64,000 nt of DNA from the NCBI GenBank assembly GCA_003963115.1, contig RXJQ01000018.1, positions 1 to 64,000 on the forward strand, read 5' to 3'. The notes under the pieces were generated by a model. The model saw only the letters and a list, made by a program, of their open reading frames with translations. It searched no databases and was not told the origin of the DNA. Made by a program: the position numbers and the translations under genes. Shown here piece after piece: positions 21,407-29,745 of the stretch. How positions within the stretch are numbered: the first letter of the stretch is position 1; each line of letters starts with the position of its first letter. This stretch comes from Burkholderiales bacterium. GTDB lineage: Bacteria > Pseudomonadota > Gammaproteobacteria > Burkholderiales > Burkholderiaceae_C.

Positions 21407-21940
21407 TCAAGCCACCAGGCTCGACTTCATGCGCTCCAGGCGGGCCTTGACGGAAGTGTCCAGCACTTCGTCACCCACCACGACGCGCACGCCGCCGATC
21501 AGTTCGGGTTCGAGTTCGACCTTGGCTTCCAGCTTGCGACCGAAACGCTTCTCCAGCGGGCCCAGGATGTCGGCCAGTTGGCCGGCATCGATGGGGTAGG
21601 CGCTGTAGATGTGTGCCTCGGACACGCCCTGGCGAGCCTGGACCAGCGTCTGAAACTGTTCTGCCATTTGGGGCAGTGCAGCCAGACGACCGTTCTCCAG
21701 CACGGTACGCAAGAAGTTGGCCATAGCCGGCGCCGGCGAGACCTTGGCAGCAGCCACCAGCACGTCGAACACCTGGCTCTGCGTGACCTTGGGGTTGTCG
21801 GCCAGGACCTTGAGTTGCGGATCGGCGGCGACAGCACCCAGGGCAGCCAGTTGGCTGACCCAGGCACTGGCCTCGGCTTGCTGCGCTGCCTTGAAGAGGG
21901 CCTCTGCGTAGGGGCGTGCGATGGTGGCAAGCTCGGCCAT
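21407..21940 (-). CDS. atpH: ATP synthase F1 delta subunit
   Basis: Delta is the stator protein joining F1 to the b subunits. The 177-residue product begins [16 protein letters not shown], the usual delta start, and has the C-terminal signature region [29 protein letters not shown] lies 8 nt before the ATG at 21940, within the end of atpF, whose stop codon sits 2 nt upstream. A GTG two codons earlier is less likely. Confidence 0.98.
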   Translation of the reverse strand: MAELATIARPYAEALFKAAQQAEASAWVSQLAALGAVAADPQLKVLADNPKVTQSQVFDVLVAAAKVSPAPAMANFLRTVLENGRLAALPQMAEQFQTLVQARQGVSEAHIYSAYPIDAGQLADILGPLEKRFGRKLEAKVELEPELIGGVRVVVGDEVLDTSVKARLERMKSSLVA

Positions 21941-21942
21941 GA

Positions 21943-22413
21943 TCACAGCTCCGTCTTCAGTCGGCTCAGCAGGTCGGCGTGGACCTGGGCGTTGACCTCA
22001 CGGCGCAGAATCTGCTCTGCGCCCTTGACGGCCAGCACAGCGACCTGCTCGCGCAGGGCCTCACGGGCTTGCACAACCAGTTGGTCAGCTTCGGCCTTGG
22101 CGTCAGCCAGGATCTTGGCGGCTTCGGCGCTGGCGCGAGCCTTGGCGTCATCCACCAGGACCAGGCCTTGCTTTTCAGCATCGGCCAGACGCTTGGCGAT
22201 CTCTTCACGGGACTGAGACAGCTCCTGCTGCAGACGCTGCTGAGCAGACGCCGAGTCAGCCTTGGCCTTGTCAGCCGCAGCCAGACCCGCACGGATCTTC
22301 TCCGCACGCTCGTCCAGGGCCTTCGCCATCGGAGGCCACACGAACTTGGCCATCATGAAAGCGAAGATAAAGAACGCGGCAAGCTGCGCAAGGAATGTTG
22401 CGGTTAAGTTCAC
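21943..22413 (-). CDS. atpF: ATP synthase Fo b subunit (GTG start)
   Basis: The b subunit forms the peripheral stalk. The 156-residue product has one N-terminal membrane helix ([22 protein letters not shown]) followed by a long charged coiled coil (about residues 30-140, including [19 protein letters not shown]). Translation starts at GTG with AAAGG 8 nt upstream. It is 97 nt downstream of atpE, a gap with a small CGCC-A6-GGCG hairpin, and runs into atpH. Confidence 0.98.
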   Translation of the reverse strand: MNLTATFLAQLAAFFIFAFMMAKFVWPPMAKALDERAEKIRAGLAAADKAKADSASAQQRLQQELSQSREEIAKRLADAEKQGLVLVDDAKARASAEAAKILADAKAEADQLVVQAREALREQVAVLAVKGAEQILRREVNAQVHADLLSRLKTEL

Positions 22414-22510
22414 AGCTTGGACCTTTCTTGATACTCAGACAAACAACTCACACTCACCAGCCACTCCACGCCAAAAAAGGCGGGCGACGGCGAGGGGTGA
22501 TTTGACTTGA

Positions 22511-22759
<249 letters not shown>

Positions 22760-22816
22760 CTAAAAAGGTGAAGAAAAAAAGAAACTACGAAGAAAATTGT
22801 GACGATCTGCCCGCCA

Positions 22817-23719
22817 TCAGTGGGCGTCGTGCGCCTGACCGAGGTACACCAGGGTCAGCATCATGAAGATGAATGCCTGCAGGGGAATCACCAACACGTG
22901 GAACAGCGTCCAGGCCAGGCCCAGGACCACATGCACCACCCACAAGGCAGCGGTGGAGCCCGAAGCAGCCCAGGCGCCGCCCAGCATGGCGATCAGCATG
23001 AAGATCAGCTCGCCAGCGAACATGTTGCCGAACAACCGCATGCCGTGCGAGATGGTCTTGGCGGCGAACTCGATCATCTGCATCGAGAAGTTGACAAGGC
23101 CCATGACCACGGCCAGCAGCGGGTTCTTGCTGGAGCCGAACGGTGCAGACACCAGCTCGTGCGCCCAGCCGCCCACACCCTTGATCTTCAGGTTGTAGTA
23201 CAGGCACAGCAGCAGCACGCTCACGGACAGGCCCATGGTGATGGACAGGTCGGCCGTGGCCACCGGGCGCATGTAGGCGTGATGCTTGTCATGGCCCATC
23301 ACCTCATTGATCAGGCCCCAGCCACCGGGGAGCAGGTCGAGCGGGAGGAAGTCGACGGCGTTCATCAGGAAGACCCAGATGAACACGGTCAGCGCCACGG
23401 GCGCCACGAAACGGCGCGAAGCCTCGTTGTGCACCAGGGACTTGGCCTGGGTGTCGACCATTTCGAAGAGGATCTCGATGGCCGCCTGCAGACGGCCCGG
23501 CACGCCGGAGGTGGCCTTGCGGGTGACCGACCACAGGAACAGCACACCGAACAGACCCGTCACCACGGCCCAGAAGACCGAGTCATAGTGGATGACCGAG
23601 AAGTCCAGGATGCCCTTGTGCATCTGGTTTCCCCAGTTGGTCAGGTGGTGGTTGATGTACTCACCTGCACTGGGCGCGTGGTGTGCCACGGTTTCCGCGG
23701 CGGCTTGTGCTTCAGACAT
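22817..23719 (-). CDS. atpB: ATP synthase Fo a subunit
   Basis: The a subunit carries the proton half-channels. The 300-residue product starts MSEAQAAAETVAHHAPSAG, has about six membrane helices, and the essential arginine in the segment SHGMRLFGNMFAGELIFML. GAGAG 6 nt upstream favours the ATG at 23719; a TTG 7 codons earlier is unlikely. It is longer than the E. coli protein (271) because of loops around residues 95-140. It begins 17 nt downstream of the atpI stop. Confidence 0.97.
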   Translation of the reverse strand: MSEAQAAAETVAHHAPSAGEYINHHLTNWGNQMHKGILDFSVIHYDSVFWAVVTGLFGVLFLWSVTRKATSGVPGRLQAAIEILFEMVDTQAKSLVHNEASRRFVAPVALTVFIWVFLMNAVDFLPLDLLPGGWGLINEVMGHDKHHAYMRPVATADLSITMGLSVSVLLLCLYYNLKIKGVGGWAHELVSAPFGSSKNPLLAVVMGLVNFSMQMIEFAAKTISHGMRLFGNMFAGELIFMLIAMLGGAWAASGSTAALWVVHVVLGLAWTLFHVLVIPLQAFIFMMLTLVYLGQAHDAH

Positions 23720-23736
23720 CGGCAACTCTCGCAAAC

Positions 23737-24216
23737 TCAACTAGATCTTTTTTCGCGGCGCCGCTGAACCAGCAGCACCACACCAAATACTTTCAAGCAC
23801 AACACCAGGGTCACCAACATGGCCAGCCAGTTCAATGGCTTGATCCACACTGGCGCCAGCACGAGCATCGCACCGGTCAGCCCCAATTTGAGGACCTCCC
23901 AAAACAGAAGACCCCCAACGCTGCGCCCGGCACGCCCCAGAACCCCTCTGGCCATCAGCACATTGGGGACCACCGCCACCGCACCGCCATACAAAGCGGA
24001 CACAGCAGCATTCGGGCCATGCGACAAGGCACCCCACACCAGCGCGACAAGCACCCCGAGCGCCGCCTGAGCAGCGATCAATTGCCATATAGACAGGGAG
24101 GGGTGCCGGGCAAAAAGGGCTTGCGCCTCTTCTCGCGTCAGCGGCCGGACAGGGGGATCGTCGTCTTCGGACCAGTCGGAATCGTCAAATGGCATGGGTT
24201 CGCGTGAACTTCGCAT
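23737..24216 (-). CDS. atpI: ATP synthase subunit I (AtpI)
   Basis: AtpI is a small membrane protein that helps assemble the c ring. The product from the ATG at 24216 is 159 residues: an acidic N terminus (DDSDWSEDDDPP), then four hydrophobic helices including WQLIAAQAALGVLVALVWGA and WLAMLVTLVLCLKVFGVVLL. It is the first gene of the atp operon, as usual. An alternative start at 24195 (MPFDDSD) is equally reasonable; neither has a clear ribosome binding site. The ATG is about 64 nt from the predicted transcription start. Confidence 0.88.
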   Translation of the reverse strand: MRSSREPMPFDDSDWSEDDDPPVRPLTREEAQALFARHPSLSIWQLIAAQAALGVLVALVWGALSHGPNAAVSALYGGAVAVVPNVLMARGVLGRAGRSVGGLLFWEVLKLGLTGAMLVLAPVWIKPLNWLAMLVTLVLCLKVFGVVLLVQRRREKRSS

Positions 24217-24251
24217 GAACTGACAGCGCCGACGACACACATCACTGGCAC

Positions 24252-24275
24252 AAAAACGCCGACCCTGGCGTCGGC
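24252..24275 (-). terminator. Terminator-like hairpin in the atp operon leader (possible attenuator)
   Basis: On the minus strand GCCGAC-GCCAGG-GTCGGC (24275-24258) is followed by GTTTTTG. It begins only about 5 nt after the predicted transcription start. It has the form of an intrinsic terminator but lies upstream of all atp genes, so it may attenuate transcription or protect the 5' end. Confidence 0.5.
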
Positions 24276-24286
24276 AAAACCTAAAG

Positions 24287-24316
24287 ATTATACGCGCTTA
24301 CCCGGACGCAGTCCAA
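24287..24316 (-). promoter_or_regulatory. Promoter of the atp operon
   Basis: On the minus strand TTGGAC (24316-24311) and a perfect TATAAT (24292-24287) are 18 nt apart. The predicted start is near 24280, about 64 nt before the atpI ATG at 24216. This is the best sigma-70 promoter seen in the window. Confidence 0.8.
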
Positions 24317-24614
24317 GCCCTAGTTCCACAGTCGTTTGAAACACCCCTCAGCCATGGGTGGAATAGGGCCGCTTTGAGTCGCCCATGAGCCACAAACAAG
24401 CCACAACCTAGTATTCCCCCTAGCGTTATATACCCCCCATATAGGGGTCCCACTGGGACAAGCCCGGTGTTGCTCCCCCGTGAGCATGGGCATCCTTAGT
24501 AACAAAGTTGCTAATTGCCCTCGAGATGCCCTGGAGACAAGTCTCGCCCCGCCAAGTCGGGTGGGTTGGGGCTTGTTTTTCTTAAAGCAAGTGCTTTGGA
24601 GCGTGGAGTTCAGT
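24317..24614 (+). promoter_or_regulatory. Leader/regulatory region of the GNAT-GH3 operon with several dyads
   Basis: The atpI to GNAT divergent region spans 24217-24614. Its plus-strand part has no gene but holds four dyads: GTCCC-ACT-GGGAC (24447-24459), the 19-bp near-palindrome TTAGTAACAAAGTTGCTAA (24496-24514), GAGAC-AA-GTCTC (24534-24545) and AAAGCA-AG-TGCTTT (24584-24597), the last just before the GGAG ribosome site. A stretch with runs of C and TATATA lies at 24415-24446. No clear -35/-10 pair was found for the plus strand. Confidence 0.5.
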
Positions 24615-25463
24615 ATGTCGTCAGCGCCGAATCAGGAAAAAACCTACACCTTCTACCGGCCCATCAAGTCGGTGACCGTGTCCGACATCAAGCAGATGTA
24701 TGACCTGTATTCGTCTTACTATGAAAACACCTCGCTGGACATCTTCCTCAACGACCTGAGCAAGAAGACAGGCGTCATCCTGGTGACCCGCAAGTCCGAC
24801 GGCAAGGTCGTGGGCTTTTCGACCCAGGTCGTGATGACGCTCAAGATCGACGGCAAGCTCGTGCGCGGCGTCTTCAGCGGCGACACCATCATCGAGCCGC
24901 GCTACTGGGGCAACAACAAGCTGGGCGTGGTGTTCTACCGTTTCCTGTTCAAGATCCGCCTTCGCCACCCCATCACCCCCTTCTACTGGTTCCTCATCTC
25001 CAAGGGTTACAAGACCTATATGTTGATGACGAACAACTGCTACAAGTACTACCCCAGCGTCAACGGCAACTCCGAAGAGCACAAGCGCATCACCCAGGCT
25101 TACTGCGAGCAACTCTTCCCCGAATCCTTTGACAAGGACAAGATGCTGCTGGACTTTGGCGAGCGCTATGTGCGCCTGAAGGAGGCCGTGGCCGAGATCA
25201 CGCCCGAGCTGGCCGCGGCCAACCCCAAGATCGCCTACTTCGAGAAGATGAACCCGACGTGGCGACGTGGCACCGAATTGCCCTGCCTGGGTTCGCTGGA
25301 CTTCCACAGCGCGCTGATTTCCTTCTATGCTCGCCCCATGAAGTGGATCCAGAAATACATCTTGCGCAACTACAAGCCCGAAGGGCTGGAGCTGGCCAAG
25401 CAGTTGGAAGCCGAACGGGTGGCCGCGTCCGCCAGTGACGCGCTGGGACGCAGCAAGGGATGA
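24615..25463 (+). CDS. GNAT-like N-acyltransferase fold protein (first of two in the locus)
   Basis: The product is 282 residues. GGAG 6 nt upstream supports MSSAPNQEKTYTF as the start. The N-terminal half resembles an acyltransferase of the GNAT type: a strand-rich segment with VGFSTQVVMTLKIDGKLVRG, then FSGDTIIEPRYWGNNKLG where the acetyl-CoA loop would be. That loop lacks the usual R/Q-x-x-G-x-G/A pattern, so catalytic ability is uncertain. Tyr and Lys are abundant (YMLMTNNCYKYYPS). Its stop overlaps the GH3 start (ATGA), so the two are translated together. Function unknown; an acyl transfer role is inference. Confidence 0.6.
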   Translation: MSSAPNQEKTYTFYRPIKSVTVSDIKQMYDLYSSYYENTSLDIFLNDLSKKTGVILVTRKSDGKVVGFSTQVVMTLKIDGKLVRGVFSGDTIIEPRYWGNNKLGVVFYRFLFKIRLRHPITPFYWFLISKGYKTYMLMTNNCYKYYPSVNGNSEEHKRITQAYCEQLFPESFDKDKMLLDFGERYVRLKEAVAEITPELAAANPKIAYFEKMNPTWRRGTELPCLGSLDFHSALISFYARPMKWIQKYILRNYKPEGLELAKQLEAERVAASASDALGRSKG

Positions 25464-27085
25464 GCGTAGGTACCACACTAGGCCACCACCTCCTCCGATT
25501 GTTGGTCGCCCCCGGGCGGCGTCGCTTTGAACAGCACCTTGGTGAGCTGGAGTCCGTCCAGCGCGCCAGGCTGGCTCGTTGGCTGTCTGCCGTTTCCCGC
25601 TCTCCTGAAGGACAACGCCGCGGCATTCGCGCAGATTGGTCCTGGGAGGAGTTCGTTCGCCAGGTTCCCGTCTCCGAGTACCACAGCTATGCCGAGGTGA
25701 TCACGGCGCAGCGTGAGCGCAAGCAGTCGCTGCTGATCGACTCGCCGGTGATGCGCTACCAGCCCACCAGCGGCTCGACCTCGGGCGTCAAGTGGGTGCC
25801 CTACACCAAGATGTTCCTGGACGAACTCGACCAGGTGATCACGGCCTGGGTGGGCGACCTCTATCGCCAGTTCCCTGGGCAGGGCACCGGCACGCACTAC
25901 TGGTCGCTGTCGTGGATCCCCACGGAGATGCGCAGCCAGACGGCGGGCGACATCAACGACGACATGAAGATGCTGTCGTGGGGCAAGCGCCTGCTGGCCT
26001 ACCTGACTCAGGCCGCGCCGCAAGACATCGCCCTGGCCGAGACATCCGACGACTCGCTGTTTGCCACCATCGCCTATCTGGCCGCAGACGAAACACTGGG
26101 CTTCATCTCGGTGTGGAGCCCGACCTTCGGCCTGGGGCTGCTGGAGCAGATGTCGATCTGGCGCAAGGACCTCGCCGAGGCACTGGATGCGGGCAACTGG
26201 GGTGCACGCAATGCGCGCATGGCCGGCCTGCCCTGCCCCAAGTCGGCGCGGGCTGCGCTGCTGCTGCAGGGCTGGGATGGTCAGCTCGATTCGGCCTTTT
26301 TCGCCAAGCTGTGGCCGCAGCTTGCCGTGCTCAGCGCCTGGGACACGGCCGCTGCCGCGCCCTGGGCCAAGAAGCTGCGCGGCCTGCTGCCGCACGCGTC
26401 GTTCCAGGGCAAGGGCCTGTGGGCAACCGAAGGCGTGGTCACCTTCCCTTTTGACGGCCGCTACCCGCTGGCCTACCTGAGCCATTTCTACGAGTTCGCC
26501 GATGCCCACGACGGCAAGATCTTCGCGCCCTGGCAATTGCGCGAAGGCCAGGAGGTCATCCCCATCATGACCACGGGCAGCGGTTTTGCGCGCTACCAGA
26601 TGAGCGACGTGATCCGCGTCGACAAGCCGCTGGACCAGGTGCCCTGCTTCACTTTCCTGGGCCGCAATGACGGCGTCGACCTCGTGGGCGAGAAGACCAG
26701 CGCCACAACCGCACAGATGGTGCAGGACCAGCTGCATCTGAATGGTGCCATGCCCATCACCCTGCTGGCCCTGGACGAGGCTCGCAACCGCACACCGGGT
26801 TATGTGCTGCTGGTCGAGTGCGCGCCAGAAGCCGCGCGCGAGCCTTTGCAGCAGTCGCTGGCGGGCCAGGTCGAGAAGGCCTTGCAGGGCAACTTCCACT
26901 ACAAGCTGGCGCGTGAACTCGGCCAGCTGCAGCACGCGGCCTGCATCGCCTTGCCGCAGATGCGCGCCATCTACCTCGACCAGTGTCGCGAACGAGGCAT
27001 GATTGAGGGCAATATCAAGATCGAACCGCTGCGACACTGGCGCGGTGCCGTACCAGCCGTGTTGCGACAGTCGCTGGACAGCTAG
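25460..27085 (+). CDS. GH3-family acyl-adenylate/amido synthetase-like enzyme
   Basis: Plant GH3 enzymes adenylate a carboxylic acid and couple it to an amino acid; bacterial members are mostly uncharacterised. The 541-residue product has the three ATP-site motifs: PTSGSTSGVKWVPYT (residues 102-116), WATEGVV (321-327) and TTGSGFARYQMSDVIRV (371-387). The hinge region FLGRNDGVDLVGEKTS follows. Length is close to the 550-600 of the family. It is translationally coupled to the GNAT-like gene before it and followed 45 nt later by a second GNAT gene. Substrate acid and acceptor amine cannot be told from sequence. Confidence 0.85.
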   Translation: MSVGTTLGHHLLRLLVAPGRRRFEQHLGELESVQRARLARWLSAVSRSPEGQRRGIRADWSWEEFVRQVPVSEYHSYAEVITAQRERKQSLLIDSPVMRYQPTSGSTSGVKWVPYTKMFLDELDQVITAWVGDLYRQFPGQGTGTHYWSLSWIPTEMRSQTAGDINDDMKMLSWGKRLLAYLTQAAPQDIALAETSDDSLFATIAYLAADETLGFISVWSPTFGLGLLEQMSIWRKDLAEALDAGNWGARNARMAGLPCPKSARAALLLQGWDGQLDSAFFAKLWPQLAVLSAWDTAAAAPWAKKLRGLLPHASFQGKGLWATEGVVTFPFDGRYPLAYLSHFYEFADAHDGKIFAPWQLREGQEVIPIMTTGSGFARYQMSDVIRVDKPLDQVPCFTFLGRNDGVDLVGEKTSATTAQMVQDQLHLNGAMPITLLALDEARNRTPGYVLLVECAPEAAREPLQQSLAGQVEKALQGNFHYKLARELGQLQHAACIALPQMRAIYLDQCRERGMIEGNIKIEPLRHWRGAVPAVLRQSLDS

Positions 27086-27130
27086 CAGATCGGCTCCAGC
27101 ATCCACCCACTTCTGGATCACACATTCACC

Positions 27131-28228
27131 ATGGCCATCACCGTACGACAGGGCTCACCCGCCGACAACGCCAAGATGCAGGATCTGATCACCAAGATCA
27201 CGATGCCAGGTGTGGCGCAGATGTGCTTCCAACGCGCGCCAGATTTCTTCGTCGGTGCCAAGGTCATCGGCGAAGAGTTCGTGCTCACGGTGGCCGACGA
27301 CGACGAGCGCCCCGATGTGCTGGCCGGCCTGACGGTGATCTCGGGCCGCGACCTGTACATCAGCGGCAAGAAGCGCCGCGTGTACTACTCGGGCGACACG
27401 CGCGTGGACCCGTTCTACCGCCGCCGAGGGATCGCGTCCAACCTGTTCATCGAGCAGAAGAAGTACCGCTCCACCGAGGATCTGCTGCAAGGCATCGTGC
27501 TCAAGGAGAACACCGCTCCGCTGGATGCCGCCGCCAACGCGGCCGATGGCGTGCTGTTTCGCTACTGGATCAGCCACGCCATCGAGACCAGCTTCATCTT
27601 CACGCGCAAGATCACGCCGCGCATTCCTTCGGGTGTGCAGATGCGCGCGGCCACGGCCTCGGACGTGCCGGCCATGCAGGCCTTCTTCGACCGCGAGGCA
27701 CCGCGCCGCAATGGCTACCCGGTTTATGACTTCGAGAAGCTGCTGGCGGGTGACCCGTATTACGCAGGCCTGAACATCGGCGACTTCGTGCTGGCCACGC
27801 GCAATGGCCAGATCATCGGGATGGTTGCGGGCTGGAACCAAAAAGCCTACAAGCAGACGCGCATCGTGGGCTTCAAGCCCATCGTGAAGGTGCTGCGCCC
27901 GCTCTACAACCTGTACGTGGGCATCGTGGGAGGCTTCAAGCTGCCTCCGGTTGGTGGCGTGCTGAACTACCTGACGCTGTCCAACATCCTGGTCGCCAAC
28001 GACGACACGGCCGTGCTGCAAGGCCTGATCGATTACGTGATGGCCAACCAGGGCCAGAAGTTCGATGCACTGGCCACGGCCTTCACCGCAGGCGACCCGC
28101 TGGAAAGCGTGCCGCGCGGCTACAAGCGCCAGAAGCTGTTCTCCAGCCACTTCTGGCTGAGCTATGGCGATGACCCCCGGCCAGGTATCGATGATCGGCC
28201 CTTGTATGTGGAGTTGGGCCGACTCTGA
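27131..28228 (+). CDS. GNAT-family N-acyltransferase (second of two)
   Basis: The 365-residue product has an N-terminal GNAT domain with a good acetyl-CoA loop: SGDTRVDPFYRRRGIASNLF (about residues 89-108), where RRGIA matches R-x-x-G-x-A. A second, GNAT-like half starts near residue 170 (MRAATASDVPAMQAFFDREA), so this may be a tandem GNAT protein. It shares the segment SGDT plus a following acidic/Pro stretch with the first GNAT-like protein of the locus. It follows the GH3 gene by 45 nt, and its stop is only 3 nt from the stop of a convergent acyltransferase gene. Substrate unknown. Confidence 0.75.
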   Translation: MAITVRQGSPADNAKMQDLITKITMPGVAQMCFQRAPDFFVGAKVIGEEFVLTVADDDERPDVLAGLTVISGRDLYISGKKRRVYYSGDTRVDPFYRRRGIASNLFIEQKKYRSTEDLLQGIVLKENTAPLDAAANAADGVLFRYWISHAIETSFIFTRKITPRIPSGVQMRAATASDVPAMQAFFDREAPRRNGYPVYDFEKLLAGDPYYAGLNIGDFVLATRNGQIIGMVAGWNQKAYKQTRIVGFKPIVKVLRPLYNLYVGIVGGFKLPPVGGVLNYLTLSNILVANDDTAVLQGLIDYVMANQGQKFDALATAFTAGDPLESVPRGYKRQKLFSSHFWLSYGDDPRPGIDDRPLYVELGRL

Positions 28229-28231
28229 TTT

Positions 28232-29626
28232 TTATGCCGCCTTGGCTTGTGGCTCCGGCGCCGGCATCTGTTCGGCTTCGGCCACCATGCGCTCGAACGT
28301 CTGATCCAGCCGGCGCAGGAAATCGTCGACGTCCTCCACGGAGGACTCCGACAACTGCCATGACAGCGGGATGAAGAGCTTGCCGTCGGTCTCGACCAGG
28401 GCTGGCAGCAGCGCGATGCTCGCCACGCTCGGCATGAACTGGTCGATGCGCACGGCCACGTCAGGCGGGTTGATGACCGAGCTCACGTCGCCAATGCTCG
28501 TGGCGTGCCCGCTGATCTTGGGGAAACGGTCCTTGCGCTTCATCTGCACGCCCACATAGCCCACCAGCGTGCGGCCCAGCCAGGGCAGCATCTCTTCCAT
28601 GAGGTAGACCCAGCACATCTCGCGGCGGTTGAATCGCGAAATGCCCTCCTTCATCAAGGCGTCCACCGAGCGCACGCGGTCCACCAAGGCCTTCTTGGGG
28701 TCCTGCTCGATCACGAGGAAGGCGCCCACGTGGTTGCCCCACAAAGGCCCATGCCCGGCCGACTTGGGGTAGTAGCGCCGCAGGTTCACCGAGATGCGGA
28801 TCACGGCCGCGGCCTTGGGGTCATCGGGCGCCTGCTCCAGGAAGGTCTGCGCGATGGCAGCGACCTGGAAGGTGTTGACCGTCACGCCCAGCTTGCGCGC
28901 CGCCTGCCTCATGGCCTTGGTGCCAGTGGACACGGTGTGGTGGCGCAGGCCCGTGGTCGAAAAGTTGGGGCTGTGCTGGCGCGGGATCTGCTGGATATGC
29001 AGGCTCTTGAGCCGCTTGGACTCGCGGGCCTTGTACTGCTTGGCGCGCCACAGCTTGATGGGCCACTGCCACCAGTGCTCCGGCGCGATCGAGCCGATCA
29101 TCGAGGGCGCCTCGATGGGCATGGGCTCCATCGGCATGCCATTGAGCCCGCGCACGATCTGGTTGACCAGGTTGAGCATGGTCATGCCGTCGCCAAAGAT
29201 GTGCGGCACCGCGAACAGGATCACCGCACGCTGCGGATGCGGCACGAAGCGCACACGCATGCCGATGCCCCGCTCGATGGGCACGACCTCGTTGAGCATG
29301 CGCCGGTGCCAGGCCTCCAGCGCAACGGGGTCGTCCACGTTGATGTGGCTGTCGACCTGGTAGGCCAGATCGAAGAGCTGATCGACCACGTGGTCGTCGG
29401 GCAGGATGCGGAAGTGGTAACGGTGCGGCCCGGCCTCGATGATGGCGCGCAGCTTGGGATAAATGGTCACCAGCTGGCGCAACACCCTCCGGACCAAGGC
29501 TTCGTCCAGCGGCGCGTTGAAGCGCAGGACGTAGGGCTGCATCACGCCGGCAGCCAGCCCCTCGACGGCCGCATAGCCGAATTCGGTGCGATTGAGGGGA
29601 ACGATGTCGTCGGTGATGGATGCCAT
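28232..29626 (-). CDS. Condensation-domain / wax ester synthase-like acyltransferase
   Basis: The 464-residue product belongs to the CoA-dependent acyltransferase superfamily that includes NRPS condensation domains and wax ester synthase/DGAT enzymes. The active-site motif HHxxxDG appears as PHIFGDG (residues 141-147): the second, catalytic His142 and Asp146-Gly147 are kept, while the first His is Pro. The C-terminal half has the floor-loop-like segment GHATSIGDVSSVINPP. No carrier protein is nearby. It converges with the GNAT-GH3-GNAT operon (3 nt between stops), and may act in the same pathway, which is inference. Confidence 0.7.
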   Translation of the reverse strand: MASITDDIVPLNRTEFGYAAVEGLAAGVMQPYVLRFNAPLDEALVRRVLRQLVTIYPKLRAIIEAGPHRYHFRILPDDHVVDQLFDLAYQVDSHINVDDPVALEAWHRRMLNEVVPIERGIGMRVRFVPHPQRAVILFAVPHIFGDGMTMLNLVNQIVRGLNGMPMEPMPIEAPSMIGSIAPEHWWQWPIKLWRAKQYKARESKRLKSLHIQQIPRQHSPNFSTTGLRHHTVSTGTKAMRQAARKLGVTVNTFQVAAIAQTFLEQAPDDPKAAAVIRISVNLRRYYPKSAGHGPLWGNHVGAFLVIEQDPKKALVDRVRSVDALMKEGISRFNRREMCWVYLMEEMLPWLGRTLVGYVGVQMKRKDRFPKISGHATSIGDVSSVINPPDVAVRIDQFMPSVASIALLPALVETDGKLFIPLSWQLSESSVEDVDDFLRRLDQTFERMVAEAEQMPAPEPQAKAA

Positions 29627-29745
29627 GCGTTTGATGTTGCCAGAAGCCGCCAGCGCGCGGGCTCATGGCTTGTGCGGATGCCCCCTGAATCAGGGCGCTG
29701 AGCTGGCTCAGATAGCGCGCGCCGGCGTCTGCCTACAATGCCAGG

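Noticed and set aside
25478-27121. 547-codon minus-strand frame opposite the GH3 gene
   Set aside because: The plus strand has all three GH3 motifs; the minus frame has none and is rich in Arg, Gln and His.
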